Below, piece after piece: positions 47,009 through 57,453 of a stretch of 64,000 bases of DNA (positions are counted from its first letter, which is position 1; every line of letters begins with the position of its first letter). Source of the stretch: Pholiota molesta (taxonomy: Eukaryota > Basidiomycota > Agaricomycetes > Agaricales > Strophariaceae); NCBI GenBank assembly GCA_014925825.1, contig JACGCK010000031.1, positions 310,001 through 374,000 of the forward strand. The letters are read 5' to 3'. A model generated the notes under the pieces. That model was given only the letters and a program-made list of their open reading frames with translations. It searched no databases and was not told the DNA's origin. The translations under genes and the position numbers were made by a program.

Positions 47009-49356
47009 TTACTCTCCCAGCTTAGCTTCCGCCATCGTGACCCACAACCCATCCTAAATATCGATATCAGCTCCCACTGCACTCAATATTATAAGCATGG
47101 GACTGATACATACCTGAACATACAGAGTCAAATGGTTCTTAGGCCGAATCTTCTCCCTGGCCTTTCGTATATCATCAGTATCCAGCGCCCAGCTCTGGGG
47201 AGGGCGCGAAGCAGGCGGCTGCGCATCAGGTGCCAGCGCAAACGAAGAGAAGTTCTGCAAGAGCCGGACCAGGAAAAAGGAGGCTTCGTTGTAAGCGAAC
47301 TATTGCGAATGTCAGCGTCCATATATAACTCCGCGACATGGCGAGAATGGCGCACCTGTTGGCCGAGACAGATCCTAGGGCCAGCGTTGAAAGGGAGGAA
47401 TATGAAGGGATTGGGTGTGAGGTATTTGTGCAACCTCTCATCCAGGAATCTGTCGGGATCAAATTCAAGAGCTACGGACAGGCGTTAGCGTCATGTACTT
47501 ACATAGATGATTGACATCAGCGAATTCAATCACCATCAGGCCCCCAGAGATCCTTTCGCCTATGCATCATCCAGACGGAATACGGTGTCCTATAGGTTCG
47601 GTTAGAATGTCGCCTATAAGATGATTGGTAGAAACACCCACCTCGTGTTAGCGGGAATATAGAATGGTTTCTTGCCCGGTACTTTGCTGGGCCAAGTGGT
47701 AGCTTTCTTTGAAACTCTGTAAAATCGTCATCGTTGAGATCCAAAAGAGCAGGAACGGCGCTTACCTGACATTAAACGGCCTTCGTGATCACATTCAGTA
47801 TCAGCGAATGTCTCGGTCTCGCCAGGGAAGATAAAGGCTCACACCACTGGATATAATCTCAAAGTCTCTAATGAATTTTCTGTTAGCTATGAGCGATGAA
47901 GTCAAATGAGGGAAGCCCACCATTGATAACTGCCTTCAAGTACTTCATGTCACGAAAATCGTCGAACGTGGGGCGTCTTTCGGGCCCAACCTTGGTTAAG
48001 ATTTCCTGACGCAGGCGCTTAAGGACATGAGGATGCTCCGCAAGCATATACACCGTAAAGGTCAATGTACTCGCAGTCTGTACGAACGTCAGTTTTGAGG
48101 CGCATGAAGAAGGATTATTTGTCTCTCACCGTATCCCGTCCAGCAACGAGGAGCGACATAATTTCATCTCGCAGCGTAATTGGGTCTTCCGTTGAGTTCA
48201 CCAAGGTCTCCAACAAAGTCTCATCATCTCGATCCTTCTCGACGGCACCCTTCGCCTCCATCGTGCGTTTAGACTTGATAGCCTGCTCGACGATGGGATC
48301 GATAAAGTCATGTACGATCTTCATGGGCTTCTTCAGCTTGTCTTCCCAGAACTCCGAGAGCGGCCAATGCACACCAAATCGCATGCGGAATGCAGTGATG
48401 CTCTGCGCTTTCGAAAATGCCGTAACGAAACGCGACGCGGGGTGCTCCGCCGTATCGCCTGTGGGCGCTCCGTTGGCGGAGACATAGTGCGGATAAGGGA
48501 GACCTCCCGCGAGCGAGCCTACATCGTTGCCAAAGAGGAATTCGGTCGCAGAGTCCAACGTGAATCTTGCGACCAGATCCTGGAAATCGACTGGGTGGCC
48601 CTCTCGTAGCCTCTGCTTGAGTAGATGGATCGCGTCTTCAGCGTGTCTGTCGAAGTTGTCGAAGTGGCTGATGCGGTCTTTGCTGAAAAAGGGACGCGTC
48701 ATAGAGCGGTGGAATCTGCAAAATATTATCTAAGGAAATGTTCTCCACATGGGAAAAACATGAGCACGTACTTCCACATTTCACCATCCGCTGCAAAAAC
48801 ACCAGTGCCCAGTAACGGTTCGAATAGATACCGTATCTCAGCTCCTTTCTCAAATTCGTCGAATTGAGTCGCGAGAATAGCCTTGATGTATTCTGGTTCT
48901 GCTGTAATGATCTACATATACGGACGGTCAGACTAGGCCGTGGTGAATGGCATAGAAACATACTCGATTTTCAAAGAGCATTCGTCGATTGAACGTAAAG
49001 CTGCCCAATCTTTCGGAAACTTTCATGAAACCGTCTGCGGGATAGCCCCCCTTCTGAGACCTGATGGCTTCCAACAAGTTGTTGAACCCTCCGGGTGAGG
49101 CATCACCAACCCTCGGCGCCAGCACCGCGCCTTTCCTCGCAGCATCAAAGCGAATATACAGTTCGTCGTACATAACCGAGATCGTCAAGGCCAGAGGTAA
49201 ACTGAGCACGAGGGCGAGGACACTCCAGAATGTCGAGATTTGCACATTGCACTTTGCTTCCACAAAACGAATGACGACCCATGCGAGAGCGGGAGGCGAA
49301 AGGAGTTTATGTGTGCTTCGCAGAAGATATCGAATACCAGGAGGTAGCTCTGCCAT
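47009..49356 (-). CDS. Cytochrome P450, CYP63-like (copy 3)
   Basis: Complete P450. The anchor is [20 protein letters not shown], followed by a second hydrophobic stretch ([20 protein letters not shown]). Then come [28 protein letters not shown] of helix [30 protein letters not shown] (ExxR) with PFNVR after an intron, [12 protein letters not shown], and the haem loop [12 protein letters not shown]. The last exon after LYVQ gives [14 protein letters not shown] with TAA at 47009-47011. Exon count and intron places agree with the other two copies. Its exon 1 is the template of both relics on the left (34007 and 37780), making this the probable parent locus. Confidence 0.9.
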
Positions 49357-50268
49357 CTTTGCGATTCGCAGATGCCTGCTAAGTTGGTCGAGCAATTAAT
49401 TCAAGATAGAAGACGGGATACAAGAGTGTGTTATTTATGCAGCAGCATCTCCCTGGCTGTGCCGCGGTGAGCATGTGATATTTTACTGCGCAGCTCAAAT
49501 GTAAAGTTGACCACGAATCAACACGAAATTCGAATGTCATACCTTAGTACCTAGAACACCGCAAGCCCCACATCCACTCTACGCATGAGGTTACAAGTCG
49601 TTTTAATTATGCTGCTTGGTTGGAAAATGCGCAAAGGATTGGCCCCGCGGGTAAATGGGTACGCAGCCGCGATGCTGCCTTCGAATATGGCCGCATTGTG
49701 CAACTCTGATGCGTTGAAGTTCGATTGCTTCACGGAGATGTGGTCAGGATGTGGTTGCCGTTTTGAAGGTGAGAATGACGATGGGTTCAGTGTAAGGCCG
49801 GATACCTTGCCGATAAGTACCTGTACGTATGTAACTGAGTTGCCATAGGCGGAGAGATAGACATGTAGTACAAATGATGGCCGCTCAGCGCTCAGCGCTC
49901 AGATATGTTTGGCAAAAGCTTGGTACGCAATCCAACTGGATGTACTTATGCATGAACCGTTTTCTTTAGGTTCTTGACTTTGTCTTGACTCCCATAAAAA
50001 CCTGTTTTCTCACTTCTAGATTATTTTGACAGCGTGGTGCCTCGATTGAACTATATATGAAAATGCGAAAAGACTTCGACGAGCCGAAAACATATCTCTG
50101 TCAAACAGGCCCGTCTAATCTTGCGTCAAACACGAGGCTTCACGACAGACACATTTGGAACGATGCATGCATTGACAGCATTCTTGCACTCGGACTCGTG
50201 GCGACATTCGCAGTGGTGATAGGCGGGAGCTTTCAATGCATGTCTTCACCACTCTTTAGGTCCAGCTA
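49357..50268. other. Divergent promoter region of P450 copy 3 and the HET gene
   Basis: 49380-49510 matches the upstream of the left relic at 37636. 49872-50268 matches the left HET upstream region, including a short open frame at 50057-50269 whose TAA overlaps the HET ATG as TAATG. A TCAGCGC repeat lies at 49883-49902. Confidence 0.6.
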
Positions 50269-52395
50269 ATGGGGCCTTTCTTCAGCGCCTTTTCGCTCGC
50301 ACTTGTAGTCTGCTGGTCGCGCGGATACAACTCATCAAAGGTCCAGGCAAACAGGCTCTATCTAACAAGAACACACCATGTCTTTAGGCGCAAACCATAC
50401 CACAATGCATCCGATATTCCTTTATACATACCTCTTGATCTCGACCAAAACTTCATCCGCCTTCTCCTACTTAACCCAGGCCATGGCTCCGAAGATATTG
50501 ACTGCACTTTGGCTGAAGTTAATTTGGACAGTAATCCAGAGTACACAGCACTATCGTACACTTGGGGGCCTCCCATTCGTCGCAGCGCTTCTTTGTGGGC
50601 TCTACGAGGAATCCGGCAATACCTCCGCGAACGAACGGAAAGAACCCGTCATTCCACAATCATTCTCGACGGGCGACGTGTGCCCGTTACGCCCAATCTT
50701 GAATCGGCTCTGCTGCACTTGCGAAAGCCAGATATGCCGCTACTGCTCTGGGTTGATGCTGTGTGCATTAACCAGGATGATCTCGAAGAAAAGACCCACG
50801 AAGTCGGCCTCATGAGGCAAATCTATAGTCAGGCAAAGCAAACCATCGTATGGCTTGGTCCCGAGGCAGATGGTAGTAACAAAGCCATGGATTTCATCGA
50901 TACTTCGGATTCAATCGACGTGATGGATCCCAAGTTCAAAATTCGCAGCATCTCTCCACCTTGGCCAAATCTCCAAGCACTCTTTGCTCGCTCCTGGTGG
51001 AGTCGAATGTGGGTCATCCAAGAGGCTCTTCTCTCGAAACAAGTGATTGTGAAATGCGGGCACAGAGAAGTAGGATTCGAGAAGTTTGCCGGACTAGCTA
51101 TCAAGGAAAACGCGCTGCGACGCCGATTGCGAACGGATCCGGCTTTCGGAGGTAGCTACGTCCTCAGTTCTCGGTGGACGCTCATACCTCCTACTACGCC
51201 ATTCTACACGATACTCGCCATATGGCATTCAATGCAGAGGCATCAAACATTCAGTTTCCCTCTTTGGGATATATTGGTAGTGACGAATCACTTCAACGCG
51301 ACTCTTCCTCGTGATAAAATATATGGGCTTTTAGGCGTATGTGCTCCGCAAGATCGAGAAGCAATTGACATTGACTACACTGGGCGCAAGACGGATGCCG
51401 CGATATTCAAAGAAGCAATTACGTATACAATCAGATCACAAAATCATATACGACCTCTTCAATTCGTAGGGCGAGGCAAGAAGACGCTCGAGTTACCATC
51501 TTGGGTTCCTGATTTCTCGCAGCCGAATTATTATTTTCACTCTTCTTTCGCGGAGATGGGGTATCATGCAAGTTACCAAACTTCAGGCTGGTTACGACTG
51601 AATCACCCAATCCTTGGTCGACTTGTTCTTGACCACCCGATCTTCTCTTCTATTGTTTTCCGTTCCTCCACCATGTTGTCTCGCATCGGGCACATGCTTA
51701 GCGATTCTCGCGGTCCAGGTGCGGTCTTTTCCGACGACGACAACGTGTTAGTGTTGCGAGGCGTTCCATTCGACACCATAGCCTACGCCGATCCAGCTCC
51801 TGATACTGGAATATTTCGAGACTCTGACGCCGTCTATCTTGACCCAACCAGAGCACTCACACTGCCGGGGGTGGTCCCTGCTTTTGACCGCTGGGAGAAG
51901 GCAGTTGCATCATATCTGCCCAATCCATACCAAACATCCGAAGGACGATATGGTGCATTCTGGCGTACAATGATCGGTAATCGCTACCGAGGTGGCGACG
52001 GCCGCAATTCCAATTCCAGCGGATACGTGGTCCCGCCGCCCAGCTACGGCATAGGATACGAACTCTGGACGGGGAAACGTCCATTCCCAGAGAATCACTA
52101 AGAGACATCCCGGCTGATACTGACGCTGGGCACTTTCCAAGGCATGGTGGGCAGAGCCCTGACGCAAAGGTCGTTTACTATAACCCGACGCGGATTCTTG
52201 GGTCTCACTCCCGAAACTGCGAGAGCAGGGGATCTCATCTGTGTTTTTCAAGGAGGCGATGTACCTTTTGTGGTACGGTCCAAAAGCGATGATGAATGGG
52301 AGCTTGTAGGGGAGTGTTATATTCATGGGATTATGGACGGGGAGGTCGTGAAAGACGCCAAACCCGAGGACGTACGTGTATACCGCCTGAGATAG
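50269..52395 (+). pseudogene. HET-domain protein, right copy, with premature stop
   Basis: Homologue of the left HET gene, with the same N-terminus (MGPFFSAFSLALVVCW) and HET motifs (EYTALSYTWGPP, LLLWVDAVCINQDD, WWSRMWVIQEALLSKQVIVK). The frame is open for 610 codons and then meets TAA at 52099-52101, in the place where the left copy has a Lys codon (PFPEN followed by DKETS on the left). After the stop the same frame stays open to 52395 and encodes the rest of the tail (RSFTITRRGFLGLTP, GDLICVFQGGDVPFVVR, EDVRVYRLR). The HET domain is whole, so the truncated protein could still be active; calling it a pseudogene is therefore tentative. Small in-frame insertions distinguish it from the left copy. 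Confidence 0.8.
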
Positions 52396-52848
52396 GGCAT
52401 AAGATATTGTATGTACATATGTATTGTAAATTTAGATCTTCGCACTAGCTGAAGCGCCGCATTGTACATCAATGAAGTCTGGCCATCTGGTTTCTACTAA
52501 GAAGATATTCCCTATTCAGCTCTCACATCGCAAGCATACACTATAGGACCCGCCAGATCTGAGGGCGAGATTTGTCTCTGTTACTGGTAAGATTGTGAGA
52601 TAGGAATAAGCGCTCGTCAGACCAATTGCCAGCGCCTATCAGCGCGTGCGTCATCATCGCAACGTTGCGTGCTCTCATTGAAGGTAGGCCAAATTTTAGA
52701 AGGCCGCGATATCTTTACATGCAATTATCCTGTTCAACTATTATCACGACGACTGAAGTGCATTCTAAGCACAGTAAAAGCCTGTCACCCTTGCACATTG
52801 ACATGGGAAAACATTTCGCGTGACTTTTCAAGCGCCCTCTGAACTACC
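52396..52848. other. Intergenic between the HET and peptide genes, right arm
   Basis: Mirror of 31010-31475, with AAGCGCTCGTC and GCCAGCGCCTATCAGCGCG at 52607-52645. No gene is recognised. Confidence 0.5.
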
Positions 52849-53280
52849 TCAATGATCGAGCTCATCGAGCTCAGGACGCTCAGACAACTCGCCGCCGGCT
52901 TCCTCGCCTTCAACGTGCTCGCCGTGGACCCAGCGGCGGCGGCGGCAGCACAAGGCGCGAACTCTGCGCCACCAGCCACAGCGCCTGAATCCGACCACGC
53001 GGAAGCCGCGGGGGCATCTCTTGTGGTACGCGTTGCGGTGCATGCAGCGCCCGAAGAAGCAGTAGCCGTTGCTGGCGGCTTCCAAGGAGGTCTCTCCGAC
53101 GGGGGTGAGCTCCATCTCCGAGTTGTCGAATCCTGCGCTGGCCTCCATTGATCCACCTTCGGGGTTTTCGAACTCCTGGTGAGCGCCTGCGAGCTCGTGG
53201 CCGTGGGCTTCTCCGCGGTACGCGAGTGCGCCGGTGGCTGCGACGACGATGAAAGCGGTGATCAATTTGGAGAAATGCAT
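52849..53280 (-). CDS. Secreted cationic six-cysteine (defensin-like) peptide precursor, right copy
   Basis: Homologue of the left copy, also 143 residues. The signal peptide (residues 1-20) is identical. The acidic pro-region is similar with several substitutions. The basic core keeps all six cysteines; the loop before the terminal CC is one residue longer (GWWRRVRALCC), and the core changes are mostly conservative or Arg/His/Lys exchanges (CMHRNAYHKRC against CLRRNSYHRRC). The tail is again acidic (EEAGGELSERPELDELDH). The frame is intact. Keeping the cysteines, charge and signal in both copies while the arms diverge argues that both peptides are used. Mature ends and target are unknown. 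Confidence 0.8.
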   Translation of the reverse strand: MHFSKLITAFIVVAATGALAYRGEAHGHELAGAHQEFENPEGGSMEASAGFDNSEMELTPVGETSLEAASNGYCFFGRCMHRNAYHKRCPRGFRVVGFRRCGWWRRVRALCCRRRRWVHGEHVEGEEAGGELSERPELDELDH

Positions 53281-54728
53281 TTTTCGGAGGTTAAACTAGA
53301 AAACGTTCAGCTTTTCAAACTAAATGTTGCTGAAGGGCGCACCTGATGAGTGGTACTTCGGTGAAGTGCTGATTCTCTACTGCAATTGCTCATGATATTT
53401 ATAGTCTCCCCCACCGTTTCATCTGTTTAGATGTCGACGTCCGACAGTCACGATGGTATAGACTATGGCGTGCAAGCTCTCAATATTCAATGAAAGGTAC
53501 CATATTTAGATATATCTTCGATCAAAATGGCTGTAAGTGAAGCATTGTGCAGCCATTGCTTCCAGTAAGTGCCAAAGTGTTTGAAGACAGGAATGCCGTT
53601 TGTGCTTTTTACTTGTTTTCCACACCATTCAACGTCACTGGCACTCGCCTCTGTTCGAATTCAGGCATTGGAAATCGAGCTTGCAAGCCTCATACTTGTC
53701 ATGAAGCGGAGTCCTCACTATTATTCACTTTCTTTGATAGCCATAATATTTCAAGTGCTAATACTATCGGACTGTCCTGAATAGGCAGGTGTCAAACCTT
53801 TTTGGGTTTTTTCAGATTACCCACACGTTTCCGTCTCAATGCACTCGGCTAAAATAGTACTGGATCTCATTTCTTGACGTTGCAGATCTTTTACATAGCG
53901 CTTACCTGCGCTTACTTGGACGGGACTTCCTCCGGACCTGAGTAGATGATAAGCGAATGTCATGAAGTGTGTTCACTGCTTGTCCATCATAGGAGGATTT
54001 GCATTGCACACGGATTTTCCCATCCGAAACAAAGTGATACCGCTTCAGTGGCAGACACTTTATCTCTTACAGTACAGTATAACTTGGTTGAACGCATGCT
54101 AAAGATCGCTGCTAGGCTCCGGCGTCGGAGTGCTGCAGCGGTGGTGAAAAAGAGTAGCAACGAATTTAAGAGGTCCTTTTCACATGCAAATAAAACACTC
54201 CGTGTCATCAGATAGTAACATCGATTGCTTGCGTCTTCGGAATCGGAGTGCGACGATGCAGAAGATAGGCTGACACGGATTTGAGCTTGTTGTGAACTTA
54301 TTAACTTTTTGGTTAAACTTTTAAATGGTGGTGTCACATTCGATTTAATGCACTCGAGGAATTTCTTAGATTTCCTTTATTTACACGAATAATGGATGGG
54401 AGACCCTCTTACAGTGCAAATATGAAGAACCAGGCAGCGATGGCTAAAGAACAGCAGAAGAGGGAGATACGTTTGGCCACGCTCGAGTCTCGAGGACCGG
54501 GGACCGCGCCGGTCTCGGCAGTAATATAGTCCCGAGAAGCGTCCAAAATTGGACGGGGTTTCCCCCAAAAGATCGAAATTAACTTTTTGACCTGTCAAAA
54601 TCAGTTCTGGTTTGCTCTCCAGCCCTGACCTGTGTTGTTGGCGAGTATCCACCACGTTCGTCTTCCAGCACATCGTCCTCGCCCTCGTCTAACCCAACTT
54701 TCATCAGGTTCAGTGTCGCGGGTTGAAC
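53281..54728. other. Intergenic; right end of the duplication then nothing recognised
   Basis: 53281-53545 is the peptide promoter and outer edge of the inverted repeat. Beyond it there is about 1.2 kb without a supported gene, though short frames occur. AGCGCTTACCTGCGCTTAC lies near 53897-53916. Confidence 0.5.
53396..53403 (-). promoter_or_regulatory. TATA box of the right peptide gene
   Basis: TATAAATA on the minus strand, 116 nt before the ATG at 53280, embedded in sequence shared with the left promoter. Confidence 0.45.
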
Positions 54729-56773
54729 ATGGACGCGCTTTTCTTGCCTCTGGCCAACGCTCTCGGCGCCAGTGTCGACCAAATCAAGGTATGACAGTCG
54801 CCCCACATCACCGTGTTGACGCATAGCTCACTTGTAAAACGCATTTTGCAGCTCATATCATGTCTTCTGATTGCATACCCCCTTGGAAGTCTCTTCGTCC
54901 GCGTCCCAGCAACACAGCCGGCCCTACGTCATCTCTTCAGCATTGTCGTCGCTATACTCTTCTTCTTCCCCGTCCTGAAGATATACAGCGCGTTCTTCCA
55001 GTTGCTCGCAAGCATCCTGGCCACTTACTTTATTGCGAAGTATGACAAGGGCTCCAAAATGCCATGGATTGTTTTTGTGTATGTTCCTATATTGCCTGGG
55101 CTACTGACAGGGGGCTAATCCTGGCATTCGATTTTCTAGCGTCGTCATGGGGCACTTGACTGTCAAGTGAGATATCTTGCATTCAATAGTTCTCTCTGAA
55201 GCTAATCTCTTTCGGTTTTCAGCCATGTGATTCGCGCAATCTACGGAACCAGCTATGAGACTATGGAAGTGACGGGTCCTCAAATGGTGCTCACCATGAA
55301 ATTGACTACCTTTGCATGGAACGTTTATGATGGACGCCGAAAGGAAGAGGTCAGTCAAGCTTTTTCTGTCCATGAGTATAATCTAATCCTTGTCTCCGCC
55401 ATATAGGACTTGGACAAATGGCAACTTTCAAAACGCATCACTAAATACCCTTCCCTTCTTGAGTTCCTCGGATATTCGTGAGTTCGACCATCGTCTTCAA
55501 CTATTCAAGTATCTCAATATTCTCGCATAGTTTTTACTTCCCCGGTATTCTCGTCGGTCCTTACCTTGATTATCCGGAGTATATGGAGCTCATCAACGAG
55601 ACCATGTTCCAACACGCCCATGTGAAAGCTACCCTCAAGAAAGGACATAGACTCCCTCCTGGCCGCAAACGCGCCGCATACTCCAAGATGTTCATGGGTC
55701 TTGTCTACCTCGGCGCATTTGTTGTGCTTGGCGGCAAGTACAACTACGGCATATCTTTGAAGGATGATTTCGTCAAGATGAGCCTTTTGAAGCGGTACGT
55801 TATTTTTTGTGTTAAAATCTTGATTTTGAAATATGAACCTCTCGTTTATTTTATTTAGAATTGCCCTTTTCCAACTGTGTGGACCTATCGAGCGCGCTAA
55901 GTACTACGCCATCTGGACCTTGACTGAGGTATGCGTTATCGGATGATCACTATTGGTATCAATACTTATTACTATACCCAGGGTGCCTCTATCCTCACTG
56001 GTCTCGGTTTCACGGATGTTGGTGCTCATGGAGAAGCTCATTGGGATGGTGCTGCCAACGTCAAAGTCTGGACAATTGAATTCCCACCCAACTTCAAGGT
56101 TCTGCTTGATTCATGGAACATGAAGACCAACGTCTGGCTCCGTGAATGTATCTACAAGCGTGTTACGCCTAAGGGCAAGAAGCCCGGAAACATGAGCAGC
56201 ATGATCACTTTCTTTACTAGTGCTTTCTGGGTACGTTGTTGACCTATGATATGCCATTCTTTCCCAATACTCATCCCTCCTTTTCAGCATGGAATTGCCA
56301 GCGGATATTACCTCACTTTCCTCATGGGTGGCTTCATCACCGCCGCTGCCCGTCAGGCCCGCGCCAACTTCCGCCCGCTCATTGTTCCTCCCCCAGGCTC
56401 TTCTGTCAAGCCACCTCCTGCTATTGTCAAGCACATTTACGACCTCCTCGGCATTTTGGTCTCCATATTAATCCTCAACTACGCTGCTTCGCCTTTCATC
56501 ATCCTTTCCGCACGCGATTCGATCACCACATGGCAACGCCTGGGATGGTATGGCCACATTATCATTCTGGGCTCGCTCGTCTTTTTCTCTTTTGGCGGTA
56601 ACAAGTACTTCCGCGCCCTGCAGAAGAAGAAGGGTGTCCTCCCACCGCCGCGGACCACTGCTAAGCCTGCGAATGGGAGCGCGAACGGAAACGGGAGTGC
56701 CAACGGTACTCCTGTGTCGGAGAAGAACTTCATTCTACCTCCTTCGGTGGACAAGGTTATCCCTGCGCAATGA
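54729..56773 (+). CDS. ALE1: Lysophospholipid acyltransferase (MBOAT family, ALE1/LPT1 type)
   Basis: ER membrane enzyme that re-acylates lysophospholipids in the Lands cycle. The protein starts MDALFLPLANALGASVDQIK and has many hydrophobic segments (SIVVAILFFFPVLKIYSAFF, MFMGLVYLGAFVVLGGKYNY). Motifs of the MBOAT lysophospholipid group are present: TWEL-equivalent region MKLTTFAWNVYDGRR, YPSLLEFLGYSFYFPGILVG with GPYLDYPEY, WNMKTNVWLRECIYKRV, and the catalytic His context TSAFWHGIASGYYLTF. About seven short introns. The hydrophilic C-terminus contains Asn/Gly repeats (NGSANGNGSANGT) and ends DKVIPAQ with TGA at 56771-56773. The start at 54729 is supported by the short first exon ending at SVDQIK. 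Confidence 0.92.
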
Positions 56774-57453
56774 GCGCGCGAAAAATGATGTTGGCCGGGC
56801 TGCTGGGGCGTGGATTGCTGCCGCTGCTGCTTTGACGATGATCTAGATTGTTGGAGGTGTGATGATAGTACGGGCTTGTGTGGGTGGGTGATTGCTTGGT
56901 TGGAGAGGATGCTGCTCCCTCATGGATGGTGGTGGATTTTTAGAGGGTATATAGATTGCTTGGAGTTACTAGTTGCTCTGGAGAGAACGAGATCTTGCTT
57001 ATATTTAGTTAATGATGCTCATTTGGTATTTAATGAATAATACGATACTCTCCCCGAATTTCTTAACGATCATTGACTTTCCTGGCTCGAATTACTTATT
57101 CTTCAAACAATCTTTGTGGATTCCACGGAGGTGAAAATTCTTGGAAAATTCTCATTCAAAGTTCGATGTGTGATGGCTAGCGTGACTCGTCGCTATAATT
57201 GTCACGGTGTCACATTTCGGCTAAATTTCTGTGCAACGCGGTCCGGGTTACAAACTTCCTACATCTTAACTCCAGCTATCTAGCTACATCTTGCGGTTGT
57301 CTTGCCTCTGCGGAACTGGCGCTCAAAAAAGGGGTTTGCATATAGTAGGATATGACAAGGTTTCCATAATTTCTACCCAGTATGACTTCAATTTTTCTAA
57401 TCCAATGCATATTGATCGACGAACCACAACGTCCCTCCCTTTCCCATCTAGAA
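56774..57453. other. Intergenic, no gene recognised
   Basis: 3' region of the acyltransferase gene and promoter of URB1. No feature is supported. Confidence 0.45.

Larger units (their letters stand above)
49040..53545. repeat. Right arm of the large inverted duplication
   Basis: Mirror of 30250-34336: P450 exon 1, HET upstream sequence, HET gene, secreted peptide gene and its promoter. Unlike the left arm it keeps about 480 nt between the P450 start and the HET upstream block (49380-49870), and its P450 is complete. Confidence 0.85.

Noticed and set aside
53946..54337. Overlapping frames on both strands of 89 and 116 codons
   Set aside because: They are mutual antisense frames without any recognisable features.
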